Shown here one piece after another: positions 18,825-27,397 of a stretch of DNA of 64,000 nucleotides. Location of the stretch: positions 1-64,000 of the forward strand of contig WFSL01000033.1 of assembly GCA_015486015.1 (NCBI GenBank). The letters run 5' to 3'. The notes beneath the pieces were generated by a model. That model had not been told where the DNA came from. It saw only the letters and a program-made list of their open reading frames with translations, and did not search any database. Position 1 is the first letter of the stretch, and each line of letters opens with the position of its first letter. The position numbers and the translations under genes were made by a program. This DNA is from Aquificota bacterium. Its GTDB lineage: Bacteria; Thermosulfidibacterota; Thermosulfidibacteria; Thermosulfidibacterales; B14-G1.

Positions 18825-19441
18825 GGTCTCACAATCTCCTTCATCTCTCTTGTGATCTCCTCAGCCACCTCCCTGGGGTCCCCCTTCCAAAGGGCTGACA
18901 TCACTGCAACCCCATAGGCCCCCGCCTCAAACGCCTGCCGAGCCTCAAGGGGACCTATACCCCCCAAGGCAAAAACAGGCACCCTCGACCTCTCAGCCAC
19001 CTCTCTAAGACAATTCACACCCAATGGCCTGGCCAAGGGCTTACTCCTGGTAGGGAATATAGGCGAGAGGGTCACATAATCAACGCTCTTCCCTTGGGCC
19101 TCAATCGCCTCCTCCACAGAATGGGCAGAGAAACCTATAGTGGCATCGGGCCCCAAGAGAGGCCTGGCCACCTCGACAGGGAGAGATGAGCCATCCAGAT
19201 GAACCCCTTGCGCTCCCACCGCCATGGCTATATCCACCCTTTGCGAAATCAGCAGAGGTATCCCTCTACCCTCCAACACCCTCTTAAACTGTCGGGCCAC
19301 GACATAGAGGACGCGATCATCCAAGCCCTGCTCCCTGAGCAATACCGCCTCTACCCCTCCTGCAATGGCCTCCTCCACAGCCCGGATCAGCGGTTTTCCC
19401 TTGCAGAGGAACCGGTTGGTGACAGCCAGAAAGCGAAACAC
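18821..19441 (-). CDS. thiE: Thiamine phosphate synthase
   Basis: A 206-residue ThiE, a TIM barrel joining HMP-PP and thiazole phosphate to give thiamine phosphate. Seen are VLLREQGLDD near the start, DIAMAVGAQGVHLDG, IGFSAHSVEEA, DYVTLSPIFPTRSKP with the phosphate-contacting residues, VFALGGIG and GVAVMSALW. Start is GTG 19441, directly after the thi4 stop (TGAGTG), with GGGGG as ribosome binding site. It is translationally coupled on both sides. TenI-like aminase is the usual alternative for this fold, but adjacency to thiC supports ThiE. Confidence 0.92.
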   Translation of the reverse strand: MFRFLAVTNRFLCKGKPLIRAVEEAIAGGVEAVLLREQGLDDRVLYVVARQFKRVLEGRGIPLLISQRVDIAMAVGAQGVHLDGSSLPVEVARPLLGPDATIGFSAHSVEEAIEAQGKSVDYVTLSPIFPTRSKPLARPLGVNCLREVAERSRVPVFALGGIGPLEARQAFEAGAYGVAVMSALWKGDPREVAEEITREMKEIVRP

Positions 19442-20233
19442 TCAACCCCCTATCCTTTCCAAGATCATTCTGGCCGCCTTCTCCCCAGAGAGAAGCATAC
19501 CACCAAATACTGGGCCCATCCGGTGTGTGCCATAACAGGCTGTAGCCGCCATGCCAATGACAAATAACCCCGGATACACCTCCCCTGTGCATTCGGGCAC
19601 TGATCTCTCACCAAAATCGGCCCACATAGACCTCTCCCCAGCCACCTTTCCCGTTGGAGTATTCAACTTCTTCCCCAATTTGTCCTGGACTACCCTGGCC
19701 ACCTCTGCATCGTGCCCTGTACCATCCACTACATAAGAGGCACCCACGGTGATAGGATCCACATGGAGACCCGCCATCTCCACCGGAGTCCAACTCAACA
19801 CCAAGCCAGAGACCCTCTCCTCCTCTCCCGAGACCTTCACATCCACCACTGAAAAGAGGTTGAAGATCCTGGCCCCCGATCTAACAGCCTGAAGCCCCAA
19901 AGCACAGGAGAGCTCTATGGCATCCACCAGGTAATACCCCTTTTCTCCATGATAGGGGGTGTATCGCACATTCATCTCGTCTAACACCCTCTTGGCCTCC
20001 TCCTGGACCACTACCTCGTTAAACATGGCCCCACCCCCCCAGATGCCTCCTCCAATGGAGAGCTTCCTCTCAAAGACACTCACCTTGACCCCTGCCCTTG
20101 CCAGGTAAGTAGCGCATACTAAGCCTGCCGGGCCTGCCCCCACTATAGCCACTTGAGCATCAAGGTGCCCCAGGAACTTCTGGGTATAACCCTCTACTAT
20201 TGCCCTTGTGATAACCAACTCGTCTAATGGCAT
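19442..20233 (-). CDS. thi4: Thiazole synthase Thi4, His-type (sulfide-dependent)
   Basis: A 263-residue FAD/NAD-dependent Thi4 that makes the thiazole of thiamine from NAD and glycine. The dinucleotide motif GAGPAGLVCATYLARAG is at 32-48. GGGIWGGGAMFN and the C-terminal GMAATACYGTHRMGPVFGGMLLSGEKAA are family signatures. Eukaryotic Thi4 donates sulfur from a Cys in a CMDP context. The matching segment here is GLHVDP with His157, as in archaeal enzymes that use free sulfide catalytically. This fits an anaerobic, sulfidic lifestyle. Start ATG 20233 has GAAGGAGGG. The gene stands where thiG/thiH would otherwise be needed. Confidence 0.93.
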   Translation of the reverse strand: MPLDELVITRAIVEGYTQKFLGHLDAQVAIVGAGPAGLVCATYLARAGVKVSVFERKLSIGGGIWGGGAMFNEVVVQEEAKRVLDEMNVRYTPYHGEKGYYLVDAIELSCALGLQAVRSGARIFNLFSVVDVKVSGEEERVSGLVLSWTPVEMAGLHVDPITVGASYVVDGTGHDAEVARVVQDKLGKKLNTPTGKVAGERSMWADFGERSVPECTGEVYPGLFVIGMAATACYGTHRMGPVFGGMLLSGEKAARMILERIGG

Positions 20234-20245
20234 TTCTTCCCTCCT

Positions 20246-20932
20246 TCAAGGATAAGGACGGGGGCCAAAGATAGCTGTTCCAATGCGCACCATGGTAGCC
20301 CCCTCCTGAATCGCTACCTCAAAGTCCCCCGACATTCCCATGGAGAGGTGCCTAATGGGAACGCCGCACCTCTCCTCCACCTGATCCCTCAGCTCCCTCA
20401 AACTCCGAAAATAAGGCCTGGCTGCCTCAGGGTCCTCGCTGTAAGGGGCAATGGTCATAAGTCCCTCGAGGTTCAGGTGCTCCAATTGCAACACCTTCTG
20501 TACTAAGGCCTCAAGTCCCTCAACCTCTACTCCATGTTTGGTCTCCTCAGGGGACGTCTTCACCTCCACCAATACATCTATCCTCTTCCCTTCTCTGGAC
20601 GCCCTCTTCTCCAACTCTTCAGCCAGTGGCACGGAATCCAAGGATTGAATCATATCGAAAAGCCTCACTGCATGCCTTGCCTTGTTCCTCTGGAGGGTCC
20701 CTACCAAGTGCCACCGGGCCAACCTCCCAAGGCGCTCTATCTTCTCTCTGGCCTCCTGTACCCTGTTCTCGCCCAGATCCGTTACGCCCGCCTCCACTGC
20801 CTCCACAATCCTCTCCGGCTCCACAGTTTTTGAAACCGCTACCAGCAATACATCGGAGGGGTCCCTTCCTACTGAAAGGGCCGCCTCTGCCATCCTCTCT
20901 CTGACACGCTGAAGGTTCTCCCTAATACCCAA
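20246..20932 (-). CDS. yggS: YggS family PLP-binding protein (PLP homeostasis)
   Basis: A 228-residue alanine-racemase-fold protein. Seen are LLVAVSKTVEPERI with the PLP lysine, DLGENRVQEAREKIE, WHLVGTLQRNKAR, LVEVKTSPEETKHGV, LEGLMTIAPYSEDPE and LSMGMSGDFEVAIQEGATMVRIGTAIFG. These proteins bind PLP and affect vitamin B6 and amino acid pools without a known catalytic reaction. It is the first gene of the thiamine operon, 12 bp before thi4. Start is TTG 20932 with AGGAGGAGG. The 132 bp upstream show no TPP riboswitch motif. Confidence 0.92.
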   Translation of the reverse strand: MGIRENLQRVRERMAEAALSVGRDPSDVLLVAVSKTVEPERIVEAVEAGVTDLGENRVQEAREKIERLGRLARWHLVGTLQRNKARHAVRLFDMIQSLDSVPLAEELEKRASREGKRIDVLVEVKTSPEETKHGVEVEGLEALVQKVLQLEHLNLEGLMTIAPYSEDPEAARPYFRSLRELRDQVEERCGVPIRHLSMGMSGDFEVAIQEGATMVRIGTAIFGPRPYP

Positions 20933-21064
20933 GCCTCCTCCTCCCTGAGCATATCCCTAACCTAAATCGAATGTCCTTTCCACTCCTCCCCATTAGACCT
21001 CTCCCTCAAACCTCATTAACGGGTCCTCTATAAAAGAAAGGATGGTGCCACTCAAGGCCCAACC

Positions 21065-24000
21065 TTATGCCAAGGCCTCCCTTATTTTCCTCAAAGCCAC
21101 CATCCACGCTGGCAATCCCCGGGGTCCCCCCTCTATAACCCAACTCCGTACCTCCCTCAGACGCTCCACCCCTAAGGGCAGCCTCTCTACCAACCTGGAT
21201 TCCAATGCCTCAGGGGAAATGCCCAATTCCCAAATGGGAAGTGAGTTCTTCACCAACCCCCGGATCACTTGCCACAGGTCCCTCTCCAAGTAGGCATATG
21301 CCAATACCTCCCAATGGTCAGCCTTCTTCTCTTCTCTCAACTGCCAGAGCACCTTGTCTAACGAAAAGAGGTGAAGCACCTGGTAGTAGAGGGAGGCCAG
21401 GGATCCCATCTCCTGTCCCATAGCCTCGCTCAAGGTAAAGATATCCATGGCGTTGGCCAAATGTGGAAGTGCCGCCCTGACTCGGGCCACTTCCACAGGA
21501 AGCCCCTCTGCCATAAAGCCCTGAAACCTCTCCTCCATGGAGTCGGCCAGATCCCCAGGCAATACCCGAGGCAAAAGGGAAACCAATTCATTCAATTGGG
21601 TGTGATACTTTGCGATCACCTCCTTCAAGGGGAGCCAATCTCTGCTGAAGAAGAGGCTCCACCGAACCGACACCTCCAAGGTATCGTACATCTCTAAAAG
21701 CGACTGATATTGGAGCTCGGCGGGCACAGAACGGCTGAGGTTGTAAATGGCTTGCTGATACTCAGGTACACCAAGAACCCCCTCCATCATCATATAAGAG
21801 GCAGCTACCTCCCCCGGACGGGCCTCCAACTCACTTAGCATCCTTGCAAAAAAGGCCAACCCAGATTGGTTCACAATGGTGTTGGTGATGATGGTAAGGA
21901 CAATCTCGTCCCTGAGGAGGTGGTGTATTACCTCATCGTGGAATGGCTCCCTGAGAAGCGGAGGGAAGTAACGACTCAGGTATTCATCGAGATACACAGC
22001 CTTTATAAAAGGACACCCCCTCAGACTCCTCTTAACCCAAAGCTTTTCATACCCCAACAGAAGTGCCAGCTCGGGCTTGGTGAGGCCCCTGCCTGTCCTT
22101 GAACGGGCAACAAGCTCCTGGTGAGTGGGTATGAGAGCCCCATCATCAATGACGCCCTCGTCCATGAGCTTCCCTATCATCCACTGGAATGGCTCAAGAT
22201 CCCGCTGACTCCTTATCACATCGAGACTCACGGCAAGGCTTTGCCGATGGTTATCGTATAGCACTGCATCAACCACCTGCTGGGCCACATCTCTCAAGAG
22301 GGCGTTTCGTTCTTCTCGGGTGATCTTCCCCTTTTTCAAGGGGTCCTGGAGGAGTATCTTGATATTCACCTCGTGATCAGAGAGGTCCACTCCGCCTGAG
22401 TTGTCTAAGGCATCAGTGTGTATCCTCCCACCCTTCATGGCATACTCTATCCTGGCCCTCTGAGTAAACCCCAGATTTCCCCCCTCCCCCACCACCTTTA
22501 CCCTTAAATCACTGGCATTTACTCGGACAGCATCATTAGCCGGATCCCCTACCTCCAAATGACTTTCGTCTGAGGCCTTCACATATGTACCTATCCCCCC
22601 GTTCCACAGGAGGTCCACAGGGGCCTTCAAGAGCAACCGAATAAGCTCTTCCCCACTTACCTCCCCCTTGTCTGTCTTCAGCAGTGCCTTTACCTGAGGG
22701 GTAAGGGTTATAGCCTTGGCATCCCTGAGATACACCCCACCTCCTGGGCTAATGAGATCAGGATTATAGGCATCCCATCCCTTCCCCTCTCTAAAGAGGC
22801 GCATCCTCTCCTCCCAAGAGATCTGCGGATCTGGATCGGGGTCCAAGAATATATGAATGTGGTTAAAGGCACCTACCAGTTTGATGGTCTTCGAGAGGAG
22901 CATCCCGTTCCCGAACACATCTCCACTCATATCCCCTATACCCACCACCGTAATCGCATCCCTCTCAGGATCTATCCCCATCTCCATGAAGTGGCGCCTT
23001 ACACAAACCCATGCCCCCTTAGCCGTTATCCCCAGCTCCTTGTGGCTGTATCCTGTAGATCCCCCAGAGGCAAAGGCATCCCCCAACCAAAATCCATACC
23101 CCTGGGCCAATTTGTTGGCCACATCGGAAAGGTGGGCAGTACCCTTATCGGCTGCCACCACCAGGTATGGATCGTCTCCATCGTAGCGGACCACCTGAGG
23201 GGAACAGATCACACTCCCATCCACCACGTTGTCCGTGATGTCCAGCATCCCCCTTATGAGTATCTGGTACTTTTCTGCTGCAAGCTGACCCGCCTTCTCC
23301 CTATCCCTTGGGGGGTACTTCACCACAAACCCACCCTTGGCACCCACAGGGATGATAAGTGCGTTCTTCACCATCTGAGTGCGCATAAGGCCCAAAATCT
23401 CGCGGCGAAAGTCATCTGGCCTATCGCTCCACCGTATCCCCCCCCGGGCCACCTTCCCTCCCCTGAGATGGATACCCTCCATACCGCTATCGTGTACATA
23501 AATCTCGTACATAGGCCTGGGAGAAGGCATGTGAGAGACCTTGGCACTCTCTATCTTAAAGGAGATGTAGTGGGAGACCTTGTCCTTTCTAAAATAATTG
23601 GTTCTGAGGGTGGCCTCCATCAAATTGAAGAGGGCCCTGAGGAGACGATCATCGTTCAACTGCTCCACCGCCTCCATGGCCTCCTCGAAATGCCCCTTCA
23701 CCTCTTCAAGCGCAACACCCCGGTCCCCATCATAAGCAGGATTGAACTTGGCATCGAAGTAGTTCCAAAGACACCTTGCTACCTTAGGGTATGTAAGTAA
23801 GGCACTATTCACGGATTGGGTGAGAAAGTGAGGCACAATTTGGCGGAGGTAGTTACGGTAGGCCCTGTAGAGATCCACCACCTGCCAACCTAAGCCCTCC
23901 TTTACTACCAGCCTATTTAAGGGATCGTTCTCCACCACTCCACCCATAACGGCCTTAATAGCCTCAGCCAGCTCAGACCAAACGCCCTCCGAGACGGGGT

Positions 24001-25747
24001 CCCCTCCCTCAGTGGTCACACGATAGGAGTGGACATAACAAGAAATCCTCCCCCGCTCCAGTCTGAATGAAACTTCATCTATCACCTTGAGCCCCATATT
24101 CTCCAATACAGGAACCGTGGAGCTGAGGGTAAGCTCTTGGAGGGAAAAGAGCTTCATCCTGGTGTACCCCTCCTCCTGGTGGAAGCTCACCTGTATTCCT
24201 CCCATCTGCCTCACCCGCTCGAGATAAAGGAGATCCGCCGCTGCCTCCTGGGGAGGGGTAATGGCCTTGTACTCCTGAGGGAATGCCCCCACATATCTAT
24301 GAAACAGTACTGCCGCCTCTTCTGGAGGATGATTTTCACTCAGGGTGCCCTTGAACCTATCCTCCCAGGATTGGGAAAGCAGGTTTATCTCCCTCTCCAG
24401 TGCCTCTATGTCTACAGCCCCAGAGGGGCATCCGTATAAGAAAAACCAAAGCAGAACCAACATCTGTTCATATACGGAGAGGCATTCCTCTATCTCTTCG
24501 GCCTTGGTGAGCGCCCGGACCCTCTCCCTAATCAGCTCCCCCAGCCTTGCGGAGTACTTCTGCCGAGCAAGGACCACCAAGAAGGCCAAATACTCTTCAC
24601 GATCCCTCCGCAGCACCAAGCATCCCTCCTCAGGCCCAGCGTGAAGAAGGGTAGAAATCACCTCCTGAATCTCCTTCTCTGGACTGATAAGCAGCTCCTC
24701 AAGGGGGAGCAAATTGTAAAGCATAATAGCCCTCTTGTAATCATAGGAACCGGGCACCAACTTCATGGACTGAAGGATACGCTGGAGCCTCATCCTCAGG
24801 ATGGGGAGGGCCTCCGCCTTTTCCCTGTAGGCCCTGTGGGCATACCTACCAAAAAAGAGATGCCACCCCTTTGGCTCCCCACTTTCCGTATAGGAACGCA
24901 CCGCCACAACATCTATCCTTCCTCTGCGGTATATTTGGGATGAGCGTTCCCCTTTGGTGATCAGGAAAGGCCCTTCGAAGTGAGATAGTCTGTTTTTGAG
25001 CCCCTCTATGGAAAACAGGGACGGCACTTTCCTGTAAGCCAGTCTGCATATCCCAAGGCCCCCATCCTCCTCTCCATTCAGATAGAGAAAACCCAAAAAA
25101 ACGAAGTGTTCGTCATAAAGCCACTCCAAGAACTGGATGGCCTCCTCCATGTCTCCTTGAGGGTCTCCCACGAGATCCCTGTAAAATTCCATATCATTGA
25201 TGGCATCCCTGAGCCGCCTCTTCATCCTCACAAAGTCCTTCACCACATCCCTTGTCACAGGGAGAATACTCTGAAACCTTGCTATCACCTCCTCCAGGGG
25301 GACAGAGTTCAGGTGCACCTCAAAGAGAATGAGGGACTCCATCTTCCCCTCCTCCCAGGAGGGGGCCACCCTCTTGATCCTGCCCTCGCCATCCCTCTCC
25401 ACTGAGAGTATGGGATGGACACAGAGATCGGGCGAGATCCCAAGGCCCTCCATCTGTAAGGTCAAGGTATCAATGAGGAAGGGCTGGTCTTCCATGTTTA
25501 CAAAGATGAGGGCCCGCCCATCCTCTACCTTCCCCTCCACCTTTATATCGCCCTCCCTCCGGACCTCTAAGACCCTATAGGCAGCCAAGATCCTCTCCGC
25601 CAGCTCCTCCTCAGTGTATCGGGAGAGCTTAGACTCTGGACAATGCCGGAGGAAGATAGAGGCCAAGGCCTCTATCGCATGGGGCCTTTCCTCCCCAGCC
25701 CCTTTCAGCATAATAGAAACTACCCTATCTGCAAGGACCTTCAACAT
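21065..25747 (-). CDS. gdhB: NAD-specific glutamate dehydrogenase, large (GDH-180) type
   Basis: A 1560-residue enzyme of the giant NAD-GDH family, oxidising glutamate to 2-oxoglutarate and ammonia. The N-terminal 650 residues are ACT-like and helical regulatory domains. The catalytic core begins about residue 760: GGKVARGGIRWSDRPDDFRREILGLM, then NALIIPVGAKGGFV with the active-site Lys, followed by GIGDMSGDVFGNGMLLS in the Rossmann domain and VVGEGGNLGFTQRARIEYA. A C-terminal helical domain follows. I choose ATG 25747 since GGAAGGGGG lies 5 nt upstream; the frame opens 60 nt earlier. It is probably a monocistronic catabolic gene. Confidence 0.94.
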   Translation of the reverse strand: MLKVLADRVVSIMLKGAGEERPHAIEALASIFLRHCPESKLSRYTEEELAERILAAYRVLEVRREGDIKVEGKVEDGRALIFVNMEDQPFLIDTLTLQMEGLGISPDLCVHPILSVERDGEGRIKRVAPSWEEGKMESLILFEVHLNSVPLEEVIARFQSILPVTRDVVKDFVRMKRRLRDAINDMEFYRDLVGDPQGDMEEAIQFLEWLYDEHFVFLGFLYLNGEEDGGLGICRLAYRKVPSLFSIEGLKNRLSHFEGPFLITKGERSSQIYRRGRIDVVAVRSYTESGEPKGWHLFFGRYAHRAYREKAEALPILRMRLQRILQSMKLVPGSYDYKRAIMLYNLLPLEELLISPEKEIQEVISTLLHAGPEEGCLVLRRDREEYLAFLVVLARQKYSARLGELIRERVRALTKAEEIEECLSVYEQMLVLLWFFLYGCPSGAVDIEALEREINLLSQSWEDRFKGTLSENHPPEEAAVLFHRYVGAFPQEYKAITPPQEAAADLLYLERVRQMGGIQVSFHQEEGYTRMKLFSLQELTLSSTVPVLENMGLKVIDEVSFRLERGRISCYVHSYRVTTEGGDPVSEGVWSELAEAIKAVMGGVVENDPLNRLVVKEGLGWQVVDLYRAYRNYLRQIVPHFLTQSVNSALLTYPKVARCLWNYFDAKFNPAYDGDRGVALEEVKGHFEEAMEAVEQLNDDRLLRALFNLMEATLRTNYFRKDKVSHYISFKIESAKVSHMPSPRPMYEIYVHDSGMEGIHLRGGKVARGGIRWSDRPDDFRREILGLMRTQMVKNALIIPVGAKGGFVVKYPPRDREKAGQLAAEKYQILIRGMLDITDNVVDGSVICSPQVVRYDGDDPYLVVAADKGTAHLSDVANKLAQGYGFWLGDAFASGGSTGYSHKELGITAKGAWVCVRRHFMEMGIDPERDAITVVGIGDMSGDVFGNGMLLSKTIKLVGAFNHIHIFLDPDPDPQISWEERMRLFREGKGWDAYNPDLISPGGGVYLRDAKAITLTPQVKALLKTDKGEVSGEELIRLLLKAPVDLLWNGGIGTYVKASDESHLEVGDPANDAVRVNASDLRVKVVGEGGNLGFTQRARIEYAMKGGRIHTDALDNSGGVDLSDHEVNIKILLQDPLKKGKITREERNALLRDVAQQVVDAVLYDNHRQSLAVSLDVIRSQRDLEPFQWMIGKLMDEGVIDDGALIPTHQELVARSRTGRGLTKPELALLLGYEKLWVKRSLRGCPFIKAVYLDEYLSRYFPPLLREPFHDEVIHHLLRDEIVLTIITNTIVNQSGLAFFARMLSELEARPGEVAASYMMMEGVLGVPEYQQAIYNLSRSVPAELQYQSLLEMYDTLEVSVRWSLFFSRDWLPLKEVIAKYHTQLNELVSLLPRVLPGDLADSMEERFQGFMAEGLPVEVARVRAALPHLANAMDIFTLSEAMGQEMGSLASLYYQVLHLFSLDKVLWQLREEKKADHWEVLAYAYLERDLWQVIRGLVKNSLPIWELGISPEALESRLVERLPLGVERLREVRSWVIEGGPRGLPAWMVALRKIREALA

Positions 25748-25828
25748 GCTGACCCCCTTCCACATAAAGCCTTTGGGGAGGGTGGAAAAAAATCGGCAAT
25801 CTGTCAAGAAAAAATCACAGACCTCCTA

Positions 25829-25858
25829 TTGACAATTCCCATTTTTTTCTATTATTAA
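25829..25858 (+). promoter_or_regulatory. Sigma-70-like promoter upstream of the XRE-cupin gene
   Basis: A consensus TTGACA at 25829-25834 and TATTAA at 25853-25858 are 18 bp apart; TATTAT at 25850 would be a shorter-spaced alternative. The segment is an AT-rich island between the divergent gdh and XRE genes. Transcription starting near 25865 would make the in-frame TTG at 25871 nearly leaderless and favours a later start codon. Confidence 0.6.
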
Positions 25859-25915
25859 AACACCCCTGCTTTGATCATTAAACAGAAAGTTTACTCCAAA
25901 ACGGATTGTTTACTA

Positions 25916-26458
25916 ATGATATCGAAGATGGAGATAGGGAGAAAGCTGAGGAGGCTGAGGAAATCCAAGTCCCTCACCCTCGAAGAGGTGGCCCAGAGGG
26001 CAAACCTCACCAAGGGCTTCCTCTCCCAGATAGAGAGGGACAAGACATCACCATCTGTGGCCGCCCTAAAGCAGATACTGGACGTCCTGGGTGAGGACAT
26101 GTCCCACTTCTTTCAGAATGCAGGAGAACCAGAGAGGAACATCTTTAAAAGGAGCGATAGAAGGCCCTTAGAGGAGGAGTTCCCTGGAGTGCTTATGGAA
26201 ACCCTTACCCCAGACATCCAGTACAGAGAGATGGACCCTTTCCTCGTCACTATGGAGAGGGGAGGGCGCATCACAGACGACGATTTCGATGAGGAAGAGG
26301 CCTTCGGGTATGTGTTAGAGGGGGAGGTGTGGATGACCATAAAGGGAGAAGAGCACAGACTCGAACAGGGAGACACCTTCTACCTCTTTCCAGAAACGGA
26401 GTTCTCTATGGAAAACAGAAGAGAAGAGAGGGCCAAAGTGCTGATAGTGGCCTATTAG
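25916..26458 (+). CDS. XRE family regulator with cupin sensor domain
   Basis: About 180 residues. An N-terminal helix-turn-helix (IGRKLRRLRKSKSLTLEEVAQ, NLTKGFLSQIERDKTSPSVA) is followed by a C-terminal cupin (GYVLEGEVWMTIKGEEHRL, then EQGDTFYLFPETEFSMEN). This layout is shared by PuuR and other regulators that bind small metabolites in the cupin. It is immediately upstream of polyamine genes, so polyamine sensing is a reasonable inference, not shown. Start is uncertain: ATG 25916 or ATG 25928; neither has a clear RBS. TTG 25871 is too close to the promoter. Confidence 0.85.
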   Translation: MISKMEIGRKLRRLRKSKSLTLEEVAQRANLTKGFLSQIERDKTSPSVAALKQILDVLGEDMSHFFQNAGEPERNIFKRSDRRPLEEEFPGVLMETLTPDIQYREMDPFLVTMERGGRITDDDFDEEEAFGYVLEGEVWMTIKGEEHRLEQGDTFYLFPETEFSMENRREERAKVLIVAY

Positions 26459-26530
26459 TTGGGATTGACGGGAAAACCAACAGGCAACAGCAAAATCACC
26501 CCACTTATGGGGTCAGAAAGGAGGGGAGAG

Positions 26531-26911
26531 ATGAAGGCACTGGGTCGTCATGTGTTGGCAGAGTTTTATGGTTGTGATCCCCAGGCGCTTAACCATAAGG
26601 ATTGGTTAGAGAACATGATGCGAAGGGCAGCAGAAGAAAGTGGAGCCACAGTAGTAAGTTCAGCCTTCCATCTCTTCAATCCACATGGGGTAAGCGGCGC
26701 TGTGATTATAGCCGAGTCGCATCTCACTATTCACACTTGGCCCGAATATGGATATGCTGCTGTGGATCTATTCACCTGCGGCGACTCGGTAGACCCATGG
26801 ATAGCCTTTGAAATGATAAAGGACTACCTCCAGGCAGAACAGATGTTCACCTTGGAAGTGAAGAGGGGGCAGCTCCACACTGTGGAGTCCCTCCAACACA
26901 AACCCTTCTGA
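26531..26911 (+). CDS. speD: S-adenosylmethionine decarboxylase proenzyme
   Basis: A 126-residue SpeH-type AdoMet decarboxylase, which supplies decarboxylated AdoMet for aminopropyl transfer. Self-cleavage should occur between Glu62 and Ser63 in [12 protein letters not shown], converting the Ser to a pyruvoyl group. His68 and the downstream Cys in DLFTCGD (proton donor region) are present. Start is ATG 26531 with AGAAAGGAGGGG 5 nt upstream; the frame extends upstream without a start signal. A small inverted repeat (26498-26513) lies in the leader. It is followed by pdaD after 15 bp. Confidence 0.95.
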   Translation: MKALGRHVLAEFYGCDPQALNHKDWLENMMRRAAEESGATVVSSAFHLFNPHGVSGAVIIAESHLTIHTWPEYGYAAVDLFTCGDSVDPWIAFEMIKDYLQAEQMFTLEVKRGQLHTVESLQHKPF

Positions 26912-26926
26912 TGAGGAGGGCAGGAA

Positions 26927-27394
26927 ATGATTATAAAGACCCCAAGCAAATTCTTCTTTGTCAAAGGTGCATCTGAAGGGTATATGCCACTTAACGCCTT
27001 CGACGGTGCGCTGATAGAGGCGGGTGTGGGGAACACCAACCTAATAAAGATGAGTTCCATTATTCCCCCCCACTGCCAAGAGGTGGAGCCGTTTCCCCTC
27101 CCCCAGGGGGCCTTGATCCCTGCAGCCTACGCAAGCATCACTTCCCAGGAACCTGGAGAGGTGATCTCCGCAGCCGTAGCCGCTGCCTTCCCCGAAGAGG
27201 AGGACCACGCAGCTCTCATAATGGAGTATGCAGCCAAGGGGAGTAAGGGGGAGGTGGAGGCCACGGTGGTCAGAATGGCAGGGGAGGGAATGAAGATGAG
27301 AGGCAAACGGGTGAAGACCATCAAGAGTGTCGCCGTAGAGCACGTAGTGAAGCGATGCGGCGCCGCCTTCGCCGCAGTGGTGCTCTGGGAGTAA
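26927..27394 (+). CDS. pdaD: Pyruvoyl-dependent arginine decarboxylase
   Basis: A 155-residue PvlArgDC that decarboxylates arginine to agmatine. The autocleavage site is the Ser43-Ser44 pair in [10 protein letters not shown], giving a beta chain and a pyruvoyl alpha chain. [38 protein letters not shown] and the [14 protein letters not shown] region are family features. The C-terminal Glu-rich MEYAAKGS and ALIMEY segments are normal. The length matches archaeal and chlamydial relatives. It sits between speD and speE with 3-15 bp gaps, making arginine the likely polyamine precursor. Confidence 0.94.
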   Translation: MIIKTPSKFFFVKGASEGYMPLNAFDGALIEAGVGNTNLIKMSSIIPPHCQEVEPFPLPQGALIPAAYASITSQEPGEVISAAVAAAFPEEEDHAALIMEYAAKGSKGEVEATVVRMAGEGMKMRGKRVKTIKSVAVEHVVKRCGAAFAAVVLWE

Positions 27395-27397
27395 AGG

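Noticed and set aside
22853-23800. A 315-codon plus-strand frame within gdh
   Set aside because: His/Pro-rich antisense shadow of a strongly conserved catalytic region; no independent evidence.
25779-25807. TTGACA on the minus strand as the gdh promoter
   Set aside because: The expected -10 position reads CACCCT, far from consensus, so the match is likely chance.
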